A stretch of DNA of 64,000 nt, from contig CANMZT010000007.1 in the NCBI GenBank assembly GCA_947502405.1, positions 124,001-188,000 of the forward strand, in the 5' to 3' direction. Positions 23,518-32,959 of the stretch are shown piece after piece. The notes beneath the pieces are model-generated. The model saw nothing but the letters and a program-made list of their open reading frames with translations, was not told where the DNA came from and ran no database searches. The stretch comes from an uncultured Algibacter sp. GTDB taxonomy: Bacteria; Bacteroidota; Bacteroidia; Flavobacteriales; Flavobacteriaceae. The position numbers and the translations under genes were made by a program. Numbering within the stretch: the first letter of the stretch is position 1; the number at the start of each line of letters is the position of its first letter.

Positions 23518-24615
23518 ATGTGCATCTTTGTAAAAAAATTGCGATTGAGACTTTACATCACCACATGCTTTTGTGCTTTATCTGTGTCTTTATTTAGTCA
23601 AACCGTTAGAAAATACTCTAATGAGTTTATGAATATAGGTGTAGATGCTGCTGCATTGGGCATGAGTAGTGCCGTAACAGCACACGCCTCTGATGTTAAC
23701 GCTGGGTATTGGAATCCTGCTGGACTTTTAAAACTTGAAGACAGCCAGCTTGCTTTAATGCACTCCAGCTATTTTGCAAATATTGCTAATTACGATTATG
23801 CAGCCTACGCAATGCCTTTAGATGATAGAAGTGCGGTTGGCATATCATTAATTCGTTTTGCGGTTGATGATATTTTAAATACAACTCAACTTATTGACGC
23901 TGATGGGAATATAAATTACGACAGAATCAGTTTGTTTTCAACTGCAGATTATGGATTAACATTTTCTTACGCCCGAAAATTACCCGTTCAAGGTTTAAAT
24001 TATGGTATAAATGCAAAAGTTATAAGACGTGTTATTGGAGATTTTGCCTCTTCATGGGGTTTTGGTTTAGATGTTGGTGTACAATTTGAAACCAATAACG
24101 ACTGGAAGTTTGGTATAATGGCCAGAGATATTACAACAACTTTTAATGCTTGGGCTATTGATGAAGATGAATTTGCAACTATTAGTGATGCTGTTGAAGG
24201 ACAAAATCAAGAATTACCCGAGAGTACAGAAATTACTATTCCTAAATTACAAATTGGAATTTCCAAGTTAGTAGATTTTAATGTTGATTATACGCTTTTA
24301 ACTTCAGTTAATTTGAATGTTAGGTTTGAAGAAAATAATGATATTATTTCAACATCGTTTGCCAGTATAAATCCTGCTTTAGGCTTTGAATTTGGTTATA
24401 TCGATATGGTTTACCTTCGTGCTGGTATGGGAAATTTTCAAAATGAACTGCAAATTGACAATAGTGACCAGCTAACCTTTCAACCCAGTTTTGGCTTAGG
24501 TTTTAAATACAATGGTATTCAAATTGACTATGCTTTTACCGATATTGGAGACCAAAGTGTTGCTCTTTACTCTAATGTATTTTCTCTAAAACTTGATTTT
24601 AGTATCTTTAGGTAA
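23518..24615 (+). CDS. PorV/PorQ-family outer-membrane protein (PorV2-like)
   Basis: A 365-residue beta-barrel protein. A signal peptide of about 27 residues ends at VSLFSQ. The mature start EFMNIGVDAAALGMSSAV and DVNAGYWNPAGLLKLE are hallmarks of FadL-like PorV/PorQ proteins of the type IX secretion system. The protein ends in alternating strands with a final aromatic (FSLKLDFSIFR). PorV shuttles type IX cargo; this second homologue type (PorV2) is common in flavobacteria, and its own job is less clear. It is divergent from pssA and precedes a DUF4105 gene by 55 bases. Confidence 0.85.
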   Translation: MCIFVKKLRLRLYITTCFCALSVSLFSQTVRKYSNEFMNIGVDAAALGMSSAVTAHASDVNAGYWNPAGLLKLEDSQLALMHSSYFANIANYDYAAYAMPLDDRSAVGISLIRFAVDDILNTTQLIDADGNINYDRISLFSTADYGLTFSYARKLPVQGLNYGINAKVIRRVIGDFASSWGFGLDVGVQFETNNDWKFGIMARDITTTFNAWAIDEDEFATISDAVEGQNQELPESTEITIPKLQIGISKLVDFNVDYTLLTSVNLNVRFEENNDIISTSFASINPALGFEFGYIDMVYLRAGMGNFQNELQIDNSDQLTFQPSFGLGFKYNGIQIDYAFTDIGDQSVALYSNVFSLKLDFSIFR

Positions 24616-24670
24616 CACTTAGCATACACTTGCAAAATAATTAAACCGTTTAATGGTAAAACTTTAAAAA

Positions 24671-25846
24671 TTGAAAAAAATACTACGCATTCTATTTCTT
24701 TTTTTATTTGCTAATCCTCTTTTTGCTCAACAAAACCAACTATCGCCTCAAGCTGAAATAAGCGTACTTACGGTAGGTCCAGGAACATCCCTAAATGATG
24801 CCTTTGGTCATAGCGGGTTTAGAATTAAAGATCTAAACAAGGACATTGATGTTGTTTATGGTTATGGCGAATATGATTTTGATGCCCCAAATTTCTATTT
24901 AAAGTTTGCACAAGGAAAACTCAACTACCTCATAAATAAAACTGAATTTAATCGATTTTATCAAATCTACAAATACTACAATAGAGGGATAAAAGAACAG
25001 CTTTTGAATCTTTCGCAAAACGAAAAACAAAAACTCTACGATTACTTAATTGAAAATTATAAACCAGAAAATAGACGCTACTTATACGAGTTCTTTTTTG
25101 ATAATTGCGCAACAAAAATTAAAGATGTATGTAATATAACTCTGGATAACGCTATTACATTTAACAAACCTAAAGATTTTAAAGATGCTACCTTTAGAAC
25201 CTTAATACATAACAATTTAAACAGAAATTCTTGGGGAAGTTTGGGGATTGATTTAGCTCTTGGGTCAGTTATTGACAGACAAGCAACACCTGAAGAACAT
25301 ATGTTTTTACCAGAAAACATCTATAGATTTTTTGAACATGCAACCATTGAAAACTCTAACAAATCTTTGGTTAAATCAAGCAGAATTTTGTACTCAAAAA
25401 AAGTCATCCCACAAACCACTAATTTTATATTAAGCCCGCTGTTTATTTTAGGTATAATAGGCCTTTTAATTATTTATATAACTTATAGAGACAATCAGAA
25501 AACAATAAGAACGAAGTGGTTAGATGTAATACTTTTTATTTTTACAGGATTAGTGGGTGTTCTAATTTTATTATTATGGTTCGCCACCAATCATACTGGA
25601 ACGCATCACAACTATAATTTACTTTGGGCGTTTGCACTGAATATTTTATTTATTCATCAACTTTTAAAATCAAAAACAAGCGCATGGTTTGTAAAATACA
25701 TTAAGCTATTAATCATTTTACTTTGCCTACTAACACTTCATTGGATTATTGGCGTACAAGTATTTGCTCCTGCATTAATACCTTTATTAATTGCTCTTTT
25801 TATCCGATACATATTCTTGGTAAAACATTACAAGAATCATCTATAA
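24671..25846 (+). CDS. DUF4105 membrane protein
   Basis: A 391-residue envelope protein. A signal peptide (about 1-19, ending LFAQ) is followed by a DUF4105 domain (about 28-240) with the motifs GPGTSLNDAFGHSGFRI and FFDNCATKIKDV, a His/Cys arrangement like NlpC/P60 or lipobox-type hydrolases. At least four membrane helices fill the C-terminal third. Catalytic activity is not proven for the family. The start is TTG at 24671; no in-frame ATG gives a signal peptide. It may be co-transcribed with the PorV2-like gene. Confidence 0.85.
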   Translation: MKKILRILFLFLFANPLFAQQNQLSPQAEISVLTVGPGTSLNDAFGHSGFRIKDLNKDIDVVYGYGEYDFDAPNFYLKFAQGKLNYLINKTEFNRFYQIYKYYNRGIKEQLLNLSQNEKQKLYDYLIENYKPENRRYLYEFFFDNCATKIKDVCNITLDNAITFNKPKDFKDATFRTLIHNNLNRNSWGSLGIDLALGSVIDRQATPEEHMFLPENIYRFFEHATIENSNKSLVKSSRILYSKKVIPQTTNFILSPLFILGIIGLLIIYITYRDNQKTIRTKWLDVILFIFTGLVGVLILLLWFATNHTGTHHNYNLLWAFALNILFIHQLLKSKTSAWFVKYIKLLIILLCLLTLHWIIGVQVFAPALIPLLIALFIRYIFLVKHYKNHL

Positions 25847-25914
25847 TTGGTCTATATCCTAAAAATAAATAATTAAGTCGCAAAGTTCTGATTACTAACT
25901 TTTCATTAATAAAA

Positions 25915-27306
25915 CTACTGCCCTCGGAAGAAAATAACAGTACTAAGTGTTTTTATTAAAATATTCATATCAAGAAAAAAGCCTCTGTGTTTAATATAAT
26001 ATAAATCGTATTGCAGCTTCAGCAAACTATCATCAATTGATGCTGCATACCTTGTTTTTACCTGAGCCCAACCTGTAAGCCCTGGTTTTACAATATGCCT
26101 TGTTTCGTAAAAAGGCAACATTTTAGATAGTTCTCTAACAAAAAACGGACGTTCTGGTCTTGGACCAATCAAACTCATTTCTCCTTTCAAAATATTGACA
26201 AACTGTGGAATTTCATCTAATCTTGAATGCCTTAAAAATTTACCAAAAGGCGTCACTCTTACATCTCCTTTTTTTGCCCATGCAATACCAGATTGTTCAG
26301 CATCTCGTATCATGGTTCGAAATTTAATAATCTTAAAAAGTCTACCATTTTTACCCACACGTTCTTGTGAGTAAAATAACGGTCCACGATTTCCTATAAA
26401 ATTTCCTAATAATACAAACGGCACAAAAATCAACCCAATCAAAACACCAAAAAATGATATTAAAATATCGAAAAGACGATGAAAAAATAGATACAGTTTA
26501 TTTTGATTATTTCTACTAAAAGGAAAGTACTTATAGAAATCTTTACCCACAAACTGAACTGGTATACGTTGTGTTAAATCTTCATAAACTTGGGTATACT
26601 CATTTATTGGAAAACCTTCTTCCAATAACTTTATAAGTGTATAATAAATTTCAGAGGTAATATTCTCTGAACTATAACTAGCAACAACAATCTCTGATAA
26701 ATTTTCTTTTTTAATAACATCAATAATATGTCTTGGTGCATATTCCTTAACGGCATTAAACTTTACAGACGACAACTTATCTCGCTCACAATTAACAAAA
26801 CCAACAATCTTATAATTTGGATCTGAACTTTTAAAAGCCTCAATAATGGTTTCAATATTAGAAGTTTCTCCAATAATTAAAACTTTTTTATAAAACCTTG
26901 GTGATACTATAAATGTGATATAAGCAAAACGCCATAAGAATAATGCAATAAGAATTGAAAAATAAAAGAATAAGATTTGCAATCTATTATCTGGTAAAAC
27001 AGGTGTGTAAAATGGTGTTAAAAGATAAAAAAGCACAGTTGTGGATACTGTAAAAACTATACCTGAAGCTATTTTTTCTATTTTACTGGACTTTTGTAAA
27101 TCGTAAAGCTCAAAAACGGTAGCAAAAATAGATACATACAAAACAAGCACCAATACCCATGTCCAGTTTTCTTTTGTAATAGTAAAGTAATCAAAATCTA
27201 AACTATTACTAACAAAATAAAGTGTACATAGAATAGACAATACATCGAAAATACGTAGGAGTATTTTTCGTTCAGATATATTAAAATGAATACCACTATT
27301 AGACAT
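25915..27306 (-). CDS. polyprenyl-phosphate sugar-1-phosphate transferase (WbaP/WcaJ-like)
   Basis: A 463-residue initiating enzyme. Four N-terminal membrane helices, a CoA-binding-like domain (about 145-260, KKVLIIGETSN) and the C-terminal phosphotransferase core follow in order. The core has YSQERVGKNGRLFKIIKFRTM, SRLDEIPQF with the Asp-Glu pair and GPRPERPFF. It places a sugar-1-phosphate on undecaprenyl phosphate at the cytoplasmic face, the first step of the repeat unit. The sugar (glucose, galactose or another) is not clear. It is the last gene of the polysaccharide block, and no good terminator is seen in the 68 bases before the convergent DUF4105 stop. Confidence 0.93.
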   Translation of the reverse strand: MSNSGIHFNISERKILLRIFDVLSILCTLYFVSNSLDFDYFTITKENWTWVLVLVLYVSIFATVFELYDLQKSSKIEKIASGIVFTVSTTVLFYLLTPFYTPVLPDNRLQILFFYFSILIALFLWRFAYITFIVSPRFYKKVLIIGETSNIETIIEAFKSSDPNYKIVGFVNCERDKLSSVKFNAVKEYAPRHIIDVIKKENLSEIVVASYSSENITSEIYYTLIKLLEEGFPINEYTQVYEDLTQRIPVQFVGKDFYKYFPFSRNNQNKLYLFFHRLFDILISFFGVLIGLIFVPFVLLGNFIGNRGPLFYSQERVGKNGRLFKIIKFRTMIRDAEQSGIAWAKKGDVRVTPFGKFLRHSRLDEIPQFVNILKGEMSLIGPRPERPFFVRELSKMLPFYETRHIVKPGLTGWAQVKTRYAASIDDSLLKLQYDLYYIKHRGFFLDMNILIKTLSTVIFFRGQ

Positions 27307-27363
27307 TCGTAAAGGGAATTTGAGAGATCATAAAGATAGTAAGTAAATTCTATTCTACTTACA

Positions 27364-28377
27364 TTATTTTAAAAGTTTAATCCAGTGTTTCTTAACATTT
27401 TCCCAATCAAACTGTTCTACGAAATTTCTAGCCTCTTTTGTTATTTTATTAGTTTTCTCATTTGAATCTGCAATTTCAAGAATCATACTTACAAACTCAT
27501 CTGCGCTATTAGGTGCAACCAAAAAACCATTCTTTTTGTGTTCTATTAAAAATGGAAGACCACCAACATTTGTTGACACCACTGGCAAACCTAAAGCCAT
27601 TGCTTCAATGACACTAACGGGCATATTATCAAAATTTGTAGTATTTATAAAAATATTATATTGTTCAGATAACTCAATCCATTCTTGTTTAGTTAATTTT
27701 CCTTTAAAATCAACTCTTACAGCTAATTTCTCTGCATGTTTTTTTACTATTGATAAGCTTCCATCTCCATCTGGACCTATCATACAAAGTTCAGCATGAA
27801 TATTTTTATCCTTAAGTGCTTTTAAAACTTCAACAGCTAATATTGGATTGTATATTCTTGAAAATGAACGTACCCAAAGCAACTTTATAGTATCAAAAGG
27901 TCTTTCTTTAAAAGTGTAATTATCTATCTCAATAGTATTAGGAATATAAATAATATTCTCAAATCCTAAAGCTTCAAAATTCGATTTTGTATACATTGAA
28001 GGCGCTACATTGGTATACGAATCATTGAAAATAGCTTTTGATAGTTTAGATGTTTTTTTTAAACGATTAGGAAGGTTACCACCGTGAAGAATTGGAATGT
28101 ACTTTAATTTCAATATTCTACACAATTGACTAACAAAAAAAGCATAGTAAAAGTTTAAGGTACTATAGGTATCTATTAAAACATAATCTGCGCTTCTTCT
28201 ATGTTTCACACAAAACCAAAGCATATCCAACAACCTAAACAAGATATTCTTTTTTGCAGAAGCCGAATAAACTTTGTAATCCTCTCCTTCCAATAACTTA
28301 CCTAGAATATCTATAGAAGACAAGTTTGCTTCACTTTTAACGCCTTCTTTATTACCAATATAAATTAAGGTTTTCAA
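27364..28377 (-). CDS. glycosyltransferase family 4
   Basis: A 337-residue GT-B enzyme. The N-terminal Rossmann half is divergent (YIGNKEGVKSEANLSSI). The C-terminal half has the GT4 donor site with E-x7-E in PVSVIEAMALGLPVVSTNVGG (about 262-282) and KKNGFLV. It likely adds one sugar from a nucleotide donor with retention of anomeric form. Its ATG overlaps the stop of the upstream O-antigen ligase gene by 4 bases. Donor and acceptor are unknown. Confidence 0.88.
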   Translation of the reverse strand: MKTLIYIGNKEGVKSEANLSSIDILGKLLEGEDYKVYSASAKKNILFRLLDMLWFCVKHRRSADYVLIDTYSTLNFYYAFFVSQLCRILKLKYIPILHGGNLPNRLKKTSKLSKAIFNDSYTNVAPSMYTKSNFEALGFENIIYIPNTIEIDNYTFKERPFDTIKLLWVRSFSRIYNPILAVEVLKALKDKNIHAELCMIGPDGDGSLSIVKKHAEKLAVRVDFKGKLTKQEWIELSEQYNIFINTTNFDNMPVSVIEAMALGLPVVSTNVGGLPFLIEHKKNGFLVAPNSADEFVSMILEIADSNEKTNKITKEARNFVEQFDWENVKKHWIKLLK

Positions 28378-29753
28378 GAGCTTACAGAAATTAGTTTCTT
28401 TTTAGATTTTAAACGCTTCAATTGTTTTACTTTAGTTTTTTTAAATTGAATATCTAACAAACAAAGTCCGTAAACAAAAGCTGGTGCAGCAATTCTCATA
28501 GAGGAGTGATTAATGGTTAAGAACCAAAAAAAATAGCACGAATAAAAGAAAACATTAGATTTACTTCGTATTCGAAATAATAAAGGCGTAAACAACAAAA
28601 TTAAAAATGCAGTCATTCCAAACAAACCATGTTCAGATAAAATTCTACTCATCTCATTGTGAGAAGCCGCTTCTATACCTTCGCTTTTTTGTCTTAGTTC
28701 TTTAATTTTCCCAACTCCGACTCCTAAAACTGGATTTTTTAAAAACTCATCTATTTCAAAAGACACTAAATCTGCACGACCTGTTGAAATATCGGCTTTC
28801 TCTCTACCAAGGGCATCCCTGTTAGTATAACGTTTATCAATCAGACCACTAGTTTGAATAGAAGAAAACAACCATATTAACAATCCAATACTTATAAATA
28901 AAAATACCGTTCTACTAATTCTGAATTTTGCTTTTGCATTTACCTTAATAAAATAAAAATAGATAAACGCTACAATCATAATTAATGCAGTAATAACACC
29001 ACCACGACTAAAGGTTACAATAGCTCTATAACTGATTAAGGCAACTATAATACCATTTATAAGTTTCAAAAAAAAGGATGGAGAAAGCATAAAAAATCGG
29101 ATACTATAAACAAACATACCAAGTCCTAAAACAGTAGATACTTGATTTGGACCAAAACCACCTGATGCCGCAAAATTGGATCCTGTTCCAGTGAGTGTCT
29201 CTTTTATACTTGGCGTATACAAAAACAAATACACCATAGTAGACAAAAGTGGTAATGCCATAGCTAACAATACTTTATGTATATCTTGATAGGTAATTTT
29301 CCTCTTATAACAAAAAACAGAAACTATACCTAAACAAACAGGACCACTTAAATTAAACGCTATAGCAGTTCTAATCGTTGTTTGCTCTGTTATATTAAAG
29401 CCAGCTACCAAAATTCCTGGAATTAATAAAAATATATAAATTAAGTATGGAATAGGTTGATTAAGCCTTACACTAAAAATACCAAACAGACAAAATAGGA
29501 TAACCAAATATTTTGAAGTTTCATACAAAAAACTACCTCCCGTCATTCGTAAAAAAACCTCTGCACCAACAACATAACTACAAGCCATTAAAACTTGAAC
29601 CGCTTTTTTTGACGGTGGACTCTTAAAAATCTGATTTGAAAAATAAAGAAAAATACCCAGTAGATACACTTTGGAAAGCAACTCTAAACTATAAATTGCA
29701 AATCCTATTAAAATATGCAAACCAATAAGTTTTATGTAATTAGAATTTTTCAA
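28374..29753 (-). CDS. O-antigen ligase / Wzy-like polymerase family membrane protein
   Basis: A 459-residue protein with about eleven membrane helices. A large periplasmic loop (about 325-385) holds the O-antigen ligase signature GRADLVSFEIDEFLKNPVLG and SHNEMSRILSEHGLFG. The family joins undecaprenyl-linked glycan to lipid A-core or polymerises repeat units in the periplasm. Sequence alone cannot tell ligase from polymerase. It sits between two GT4 genes with 4-base and 1-base junctions. Confidence 0.88.
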   Translation of the reverse strand: MKNSNYIKLIGLHILIGFAIYSLELLSKVYLLGIFLYFSNQIFKSPPSKKAVQVLMACSYVVGAEVFLRMTGGSFLYETSKYLVILFCLFGIFSVRLNQPIPYLIYIFLLIPGILVAGFNITEQTTIRTAIAFNLSGPVCLGIVSVFCYKRKITYQDIHKVLLAMALPLLSTMVYLFLYTPSIKETLTGTGSNFAASGGFGPNQVSTVLGLGMFVYSIRFFMLSPSFFLKLINGIIVALISYRAIVTFSRGGVITALIMIVAFIYFYFIKVNAKAKFRISRTVFLFISIGLLIWLFSSIQTSGLIDKRYTNRDALGREKADISTGRADLVSFEIDEFLKNPVLGVGVGKIKELRQKSEGIEAASHNEMSRILSEHGLFGMTAFLILLFTPLLFRIRSKSNVFFYSCYFFWFLTINHSSMRIAAPAFVYGLCLLDIQFKKTKVKQLKRLKSKKKLISVSS

Positions 29754-29754
29754 A

Positions 29755-30831
29755 TTAACTGATTACTTTTTTATAAACTTCCAAGATTTTATTTAACTGC
29801 GATTGCTCCGAAAAGTTACCCTTAACATGTTGATTAAACTTAGTTAAATGCTCATTTCTAACTGATTCATTTTTAATATAAAACATTAAAGCTTTAAATA
29901 ACTCTTCCATATTTAAAGATTTAACTACCAACCCATTAATGTTATTAAAAATCACATTTTCAACCTCACCAACCCGAGTTGCTATTACCGCTAGGTTTGA
30001 CAATCCGTATTCTAATAAAGCTACTGGCAACCCTTCAGATTTTGAAGATAAAACTCCAATTTCACATTGCTCTAAAATATTAAAAATATCAGGCTTACTT
30101 CCGTAAACAAATACAGACCCATCTAAATTCAGTTCCTTAATTCTAAGCTTAACTTGTGACGAATAATCATCGTTAAAATCCTTACCAACACAATGCAAAG
30201 TCCATTCAGGATAAAACTCTAATACTTTCTTAAAAGCACCTAACAGGGTGAAATGGTCTTTTTGAGGCCTTAAATTAGCTAAACAAACTATACGCTTCCC
30301 CACAACACCTTTTAAAACTGATGACGCTTCTCGTTTATCAACAGAAGCGAAATTTGGCAAGTAAGAAATATTTTTAGTGTTTAAATTTTGTTTCGCCCAT
30401 GCTTCAAGATCTTTATTAACACTAAAAATATGAGAAAAATACTTAGAGCAAAATTTCAACATTCGAGATTTTCTATTATCAAGAAACTCACTATCCCCAT
30501 AATGATCATGCCACACAACCATTAAGTTATTATTAAAAAACTTTGCAATTGCTGCCAGAAAAAAAGATGATGAATGCGCGTGAATAACATCTACCTTATA
30601 TGCTTTCAAAAAACGATTAAGTAGTTTTATTGCTTTTAAATCTATAGTCTTTTTCTTTCCTAAAAAAAGATACCCAACATCATCAGATAAGCTTTTTTTC
30701 AATAACCCCTCCTTTCTTGTAGCACATAAAAAAGAGGCTTCAATCTTACCAGAGAATGCATTTGCTAAATTAACAGCTACACGCTCTGATCCACCAGGGT
30801 CTAAAGAATCTATTAATTGTAAAACACGCAT
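29755..30831 (-). CDS. glycosyltransferase family 4
   Basis: A 358-residue GT-B enzyme. The start MRVLQLIDSLDPGGSERVAV has the acceptor-side glycine loop typical of GT4. The donor site carries SEGLPVALLEYGLSNLAVI and ATRVGEVENVI (about 270-305). The start overlaps the upstream gene by one base and the ligase gene follows after one base, so the three are made together. Confidence 0.9.
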   Translation of the reverse strand: MRVLQLIDSLDPGGSERVAVNLANAFSGKIEASFLCATRKEGLLKKSLSDDVGYLFLGKKKTIDLKAIKLLNRFLKAYKVDVIHAHSSSFFLAAIAKFFNNNLMVVWHDHYGDSEFLDNRKSRMLKFCSKYFSHIFSVNKDLEAWAKQNLNTKNISYLPNFASVDKREASSVLKGVVGKRIVCLANLRPQKDHFTLLGAFKKVLEFYPEWTLHCVGKDFNDDYSSQVKLRIKELNLDGSVFVYGSKPDIFNILEQCEIGVLSSKSEGLPVALLEYGLSNLAVIATRVGEVENVIFNNINGLVVKSLNMEELFKALMFYIKNESVRNEHLTKFNQHVKGNFSEQSQLNKILEVYKKVIS

Positions 30832-31949
30832 TAAGCTTCTAATAATTTAATAATTTCAGTCTCAAAAACATCTAAAGTATAGTTTTGCGACCATTTAAAA
30901 GCATTTTTTGACATTGATTTTAAGCCTTCTAAGCTTTTTACATGCCTTAAAATAATCTCTACTGCGCTTTCTAGATTACAATCAATTAAAACCCCTCTAT
31001 TACCGTAATCCAGCATAAACGGAACACATGAAACCGAAGTTGAAATAGGAATTACACCAAAAAACATGGCTTCAGCAATAGCTTTTGGCCAACCCTCTGA
31101 TTTTGAAGGTAGTATTAAAAAATGAGCCTCTCGAAAAGCTTTCTTTATCGCATCTTTATCTTGATTACCCATTAATTTAACATACTCACCAAGGTTATTA
31201 TGAGCAATATACTTTTGCAGTTCTAATTTCAACTCACCATCACCAAACAAATATAATTCAGCTTGAACCCCTTGTTTTACTAATGCTTCAATAATTTTAA
31301 TTGTAAATAACGGACGTTTTCCCTCAACTAATCCACCAACAAATATGAATGTAAGGCAACCTGAGTAATCACGAACTTTGGGAATTATGCGTTCTTCATT
31401 TTTATAGGTTGCCGTAAAAAAAGGCTTAATATTTTTTGATTGATCTTCCCAATCACCATAAACCAAAACCTGTGTTTTTTTTGTTAAAACAGTATTAGAA
31501 AGAATCCATTTCTGAAATTTATAACTTAAAGGTTGCCTCGCTTCCGGATCCCAATTTCCAGCATATTTTGCCGTTTTAGATTTATTTGGAAAAAGCATCT
31601 GAACCAAACATCCTAACAACCCAATATTACCTGGACACCTTAAATGAATATGATCTGAATCTCTACAGGCCTTAAAAATCTCAAATAGTATTAATGGTAT
31701 TTTAAAAAATGACAAAAACGCCTTCTTTAAACCTGTGAAATCTATAGATGAAACCTCTTTAAAAATCAGATTATCATGACTATAAGATAAATCAATTAAA
31801 CTTTTACTTTTATAGTGTTTTGGCGCTAACAAAACCACCTCATCTGCATGTTTTAACCATAAATTCATTTCTCGCACATAGGGTGCGTATGCATAAATTC
31901 CATCTTCATCCACTAAATGCGGCACATGAGTTATGATTAAAAATTTCAT
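30831..31949 (-). CDS. glycosyltransferase family 4
   Basis: A 372-residue GT-B enzyme. The donor half starts with TFIFVGGLVEGKRPLFTIK (about 208-226) and has LPSKSEGWPKAIAEAMFFG with the two conserved Glu (about 287-305). The N-terminus (IITHVPHLVDEDGIYAYAPY) is a divergent acceptor domain. It overlaps both neighbours (ATGA upstream, TAATG downstream). The sugar donor is unknown. Confidence 0.88.
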   Translation of the reverse strand: MKFLIITHVPHLVDEDGIYAYAPYVREMNLWLKHADEVVLLAPKHYKSKSLIDLSYSHDNLIFKEVSSIDFTGLKKAFLSFFKIPLILFEIFKACRDSDHIHLRCPGNIGLLGCLVQMLFPNKSKTAKYAGNWDPEARQPLSYKFQKWILSNTVLTKKTQVLVYGDWEDQSKNIKPFFTATYKNEERIIPKVRDYSGCLTFIFVGGLVEGKRPLFTIKIIEALVKQGVQAELYLFGDGELKLELQKYIAHNNLGEYVKLMGNQDKDAIKKAFREAHFLILPSKSEGWPKAIAEAMFFGVIPISTSVSCVPFMLDYGNRGVLIDCNLESAVEIILRHVKSLEGLKSMSKNAFKWSQNYTLDVFETEIIKLLEA

Positions 31950-32959
31950 GAATCTAACCTTGGCTTATTAAAAAGTAAAGATAACCAACCCAATTTTCTC
32001 CCCAAAGCCTCAGTAAAGGCCTCTTTCTTGTTTTGAATAGTAAAAACATTTACAAAACGAACAGTTGTTAAAAGCAAAACCGTAGCATTCCATTTAAGTC
32101 TTGCCTTAAAATTAGGCTTTGGATATTTTACACGCCACACATACCATCCATTCCTAACAACCATTTTACCATATTTAAAATGATTTGGCCTTCCAGAAGC
32201 CTCATGATAATGCGATAATCTAGCATTTGTATTTACATACAACTTTCCTAATTTAGAAACCCTTAAAGAGAAATCAGCATCCTCATACAAGCCGTAGCCT
32301 TCAAAATATGTAGAAAAAGAAAGTTTATCAAAAACCTCTTTTTTATAACTAGAAACACCTCCCATAATCAATTCTACCTCATAAACTTCACCCGAAGGAG
32401 GTAAAAAACCTATAGACCTACCATGAGCAAATGTAGGCAAGTATCCCGGAGGCGCATCAGGCAGCAAACCTAGTTTATGCCTTAGCCTAAATCTTGATGG
32501 CTCATTTCGCTCCCAACCATCAAAACAAAACATATTAGTATTTTTTGTTTTAGAAACAGATTTAGACCAACTCACTTCGTTTGTGATATAACCCCCAACA
32601 GCTAAAGCAGCTGGATTAACCTTATAAGTCTCGATTAAATTCTCAAAATAATCAGACTCCAAAACCACATCATCATCTAAAAAACAAATTACCTGAGAGT
32701 CTTTAGCAACTAGCCCCAATCCGTAATTACGTTGTTTTGTTAAACCCCTATCCTTATCACCAACCTTGTAATATTTTAAGCACTCAAAGCTATTATTTTC
32801 CAAAATACTCTGTGTCTCGTCATTAGTTGAACCATCAATTATCAATATTTCCGACGGATATACCGTTTGCTCCTTAACAGACTTAAGCAATTTTAGCAAA
32901 GACATGCTCCGCATATAAGTACAAATGATTAACGTAAAATCCATACTAAAATGCTTCAT
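31946..32959 (-). CDS. glycosyltransferase family 2
   Basis: A 337-residue inverting GT-A enzyme. FTLIICTYMRSMSLLKLL begins the nucleotide-binding fold, FLDDDVVLE is the metal-binding D-x-D region (about 92-100), and FEGYGLYEDADFSLRVSKLG holds the catalytic E-D pair (about 240). The annotated start overlaps the upstream gene by 14 bases. An ATG five codons later (32944) would leave no overlap and is equally likely. Confidence 0.88.
   Translation of the reverse strand: MKHFSMDFTLIICTYMRSMSLLKLLKSVKEQTVYPSEILIIDGSTNDETQSILENNSFECLKYYKVGDKDRGLTKQRNYGLGLVAKDSQVICFLDDDVVLESDYFENLIETYKVNPAALAVGGYITNEVSWSKSVSKTKNTNMFCFDGWERNEPSRFRLRHKLGLLPDAPPGYLPTFAHGRSIGFLPPSGEVYEVELIMGGVSSYKKEVFDKLSFSTYFEGYGLYEDADFSLRVSKLGKLYVNTNARLSHYHEASGRPNHFKYGKMVVRNGWYVWRVKYPKPNFKARLKWNATVLLLTTVRFVNVFTIQNKKEAFTEALGRKLGWLSLLFNKPRLDS

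Noticed and set aside
25847-25914. Terminator between the DUF4105 gene and the end of the glycan block
   Set aside because: No stem of useful length followed by a T run could be found in this gap.
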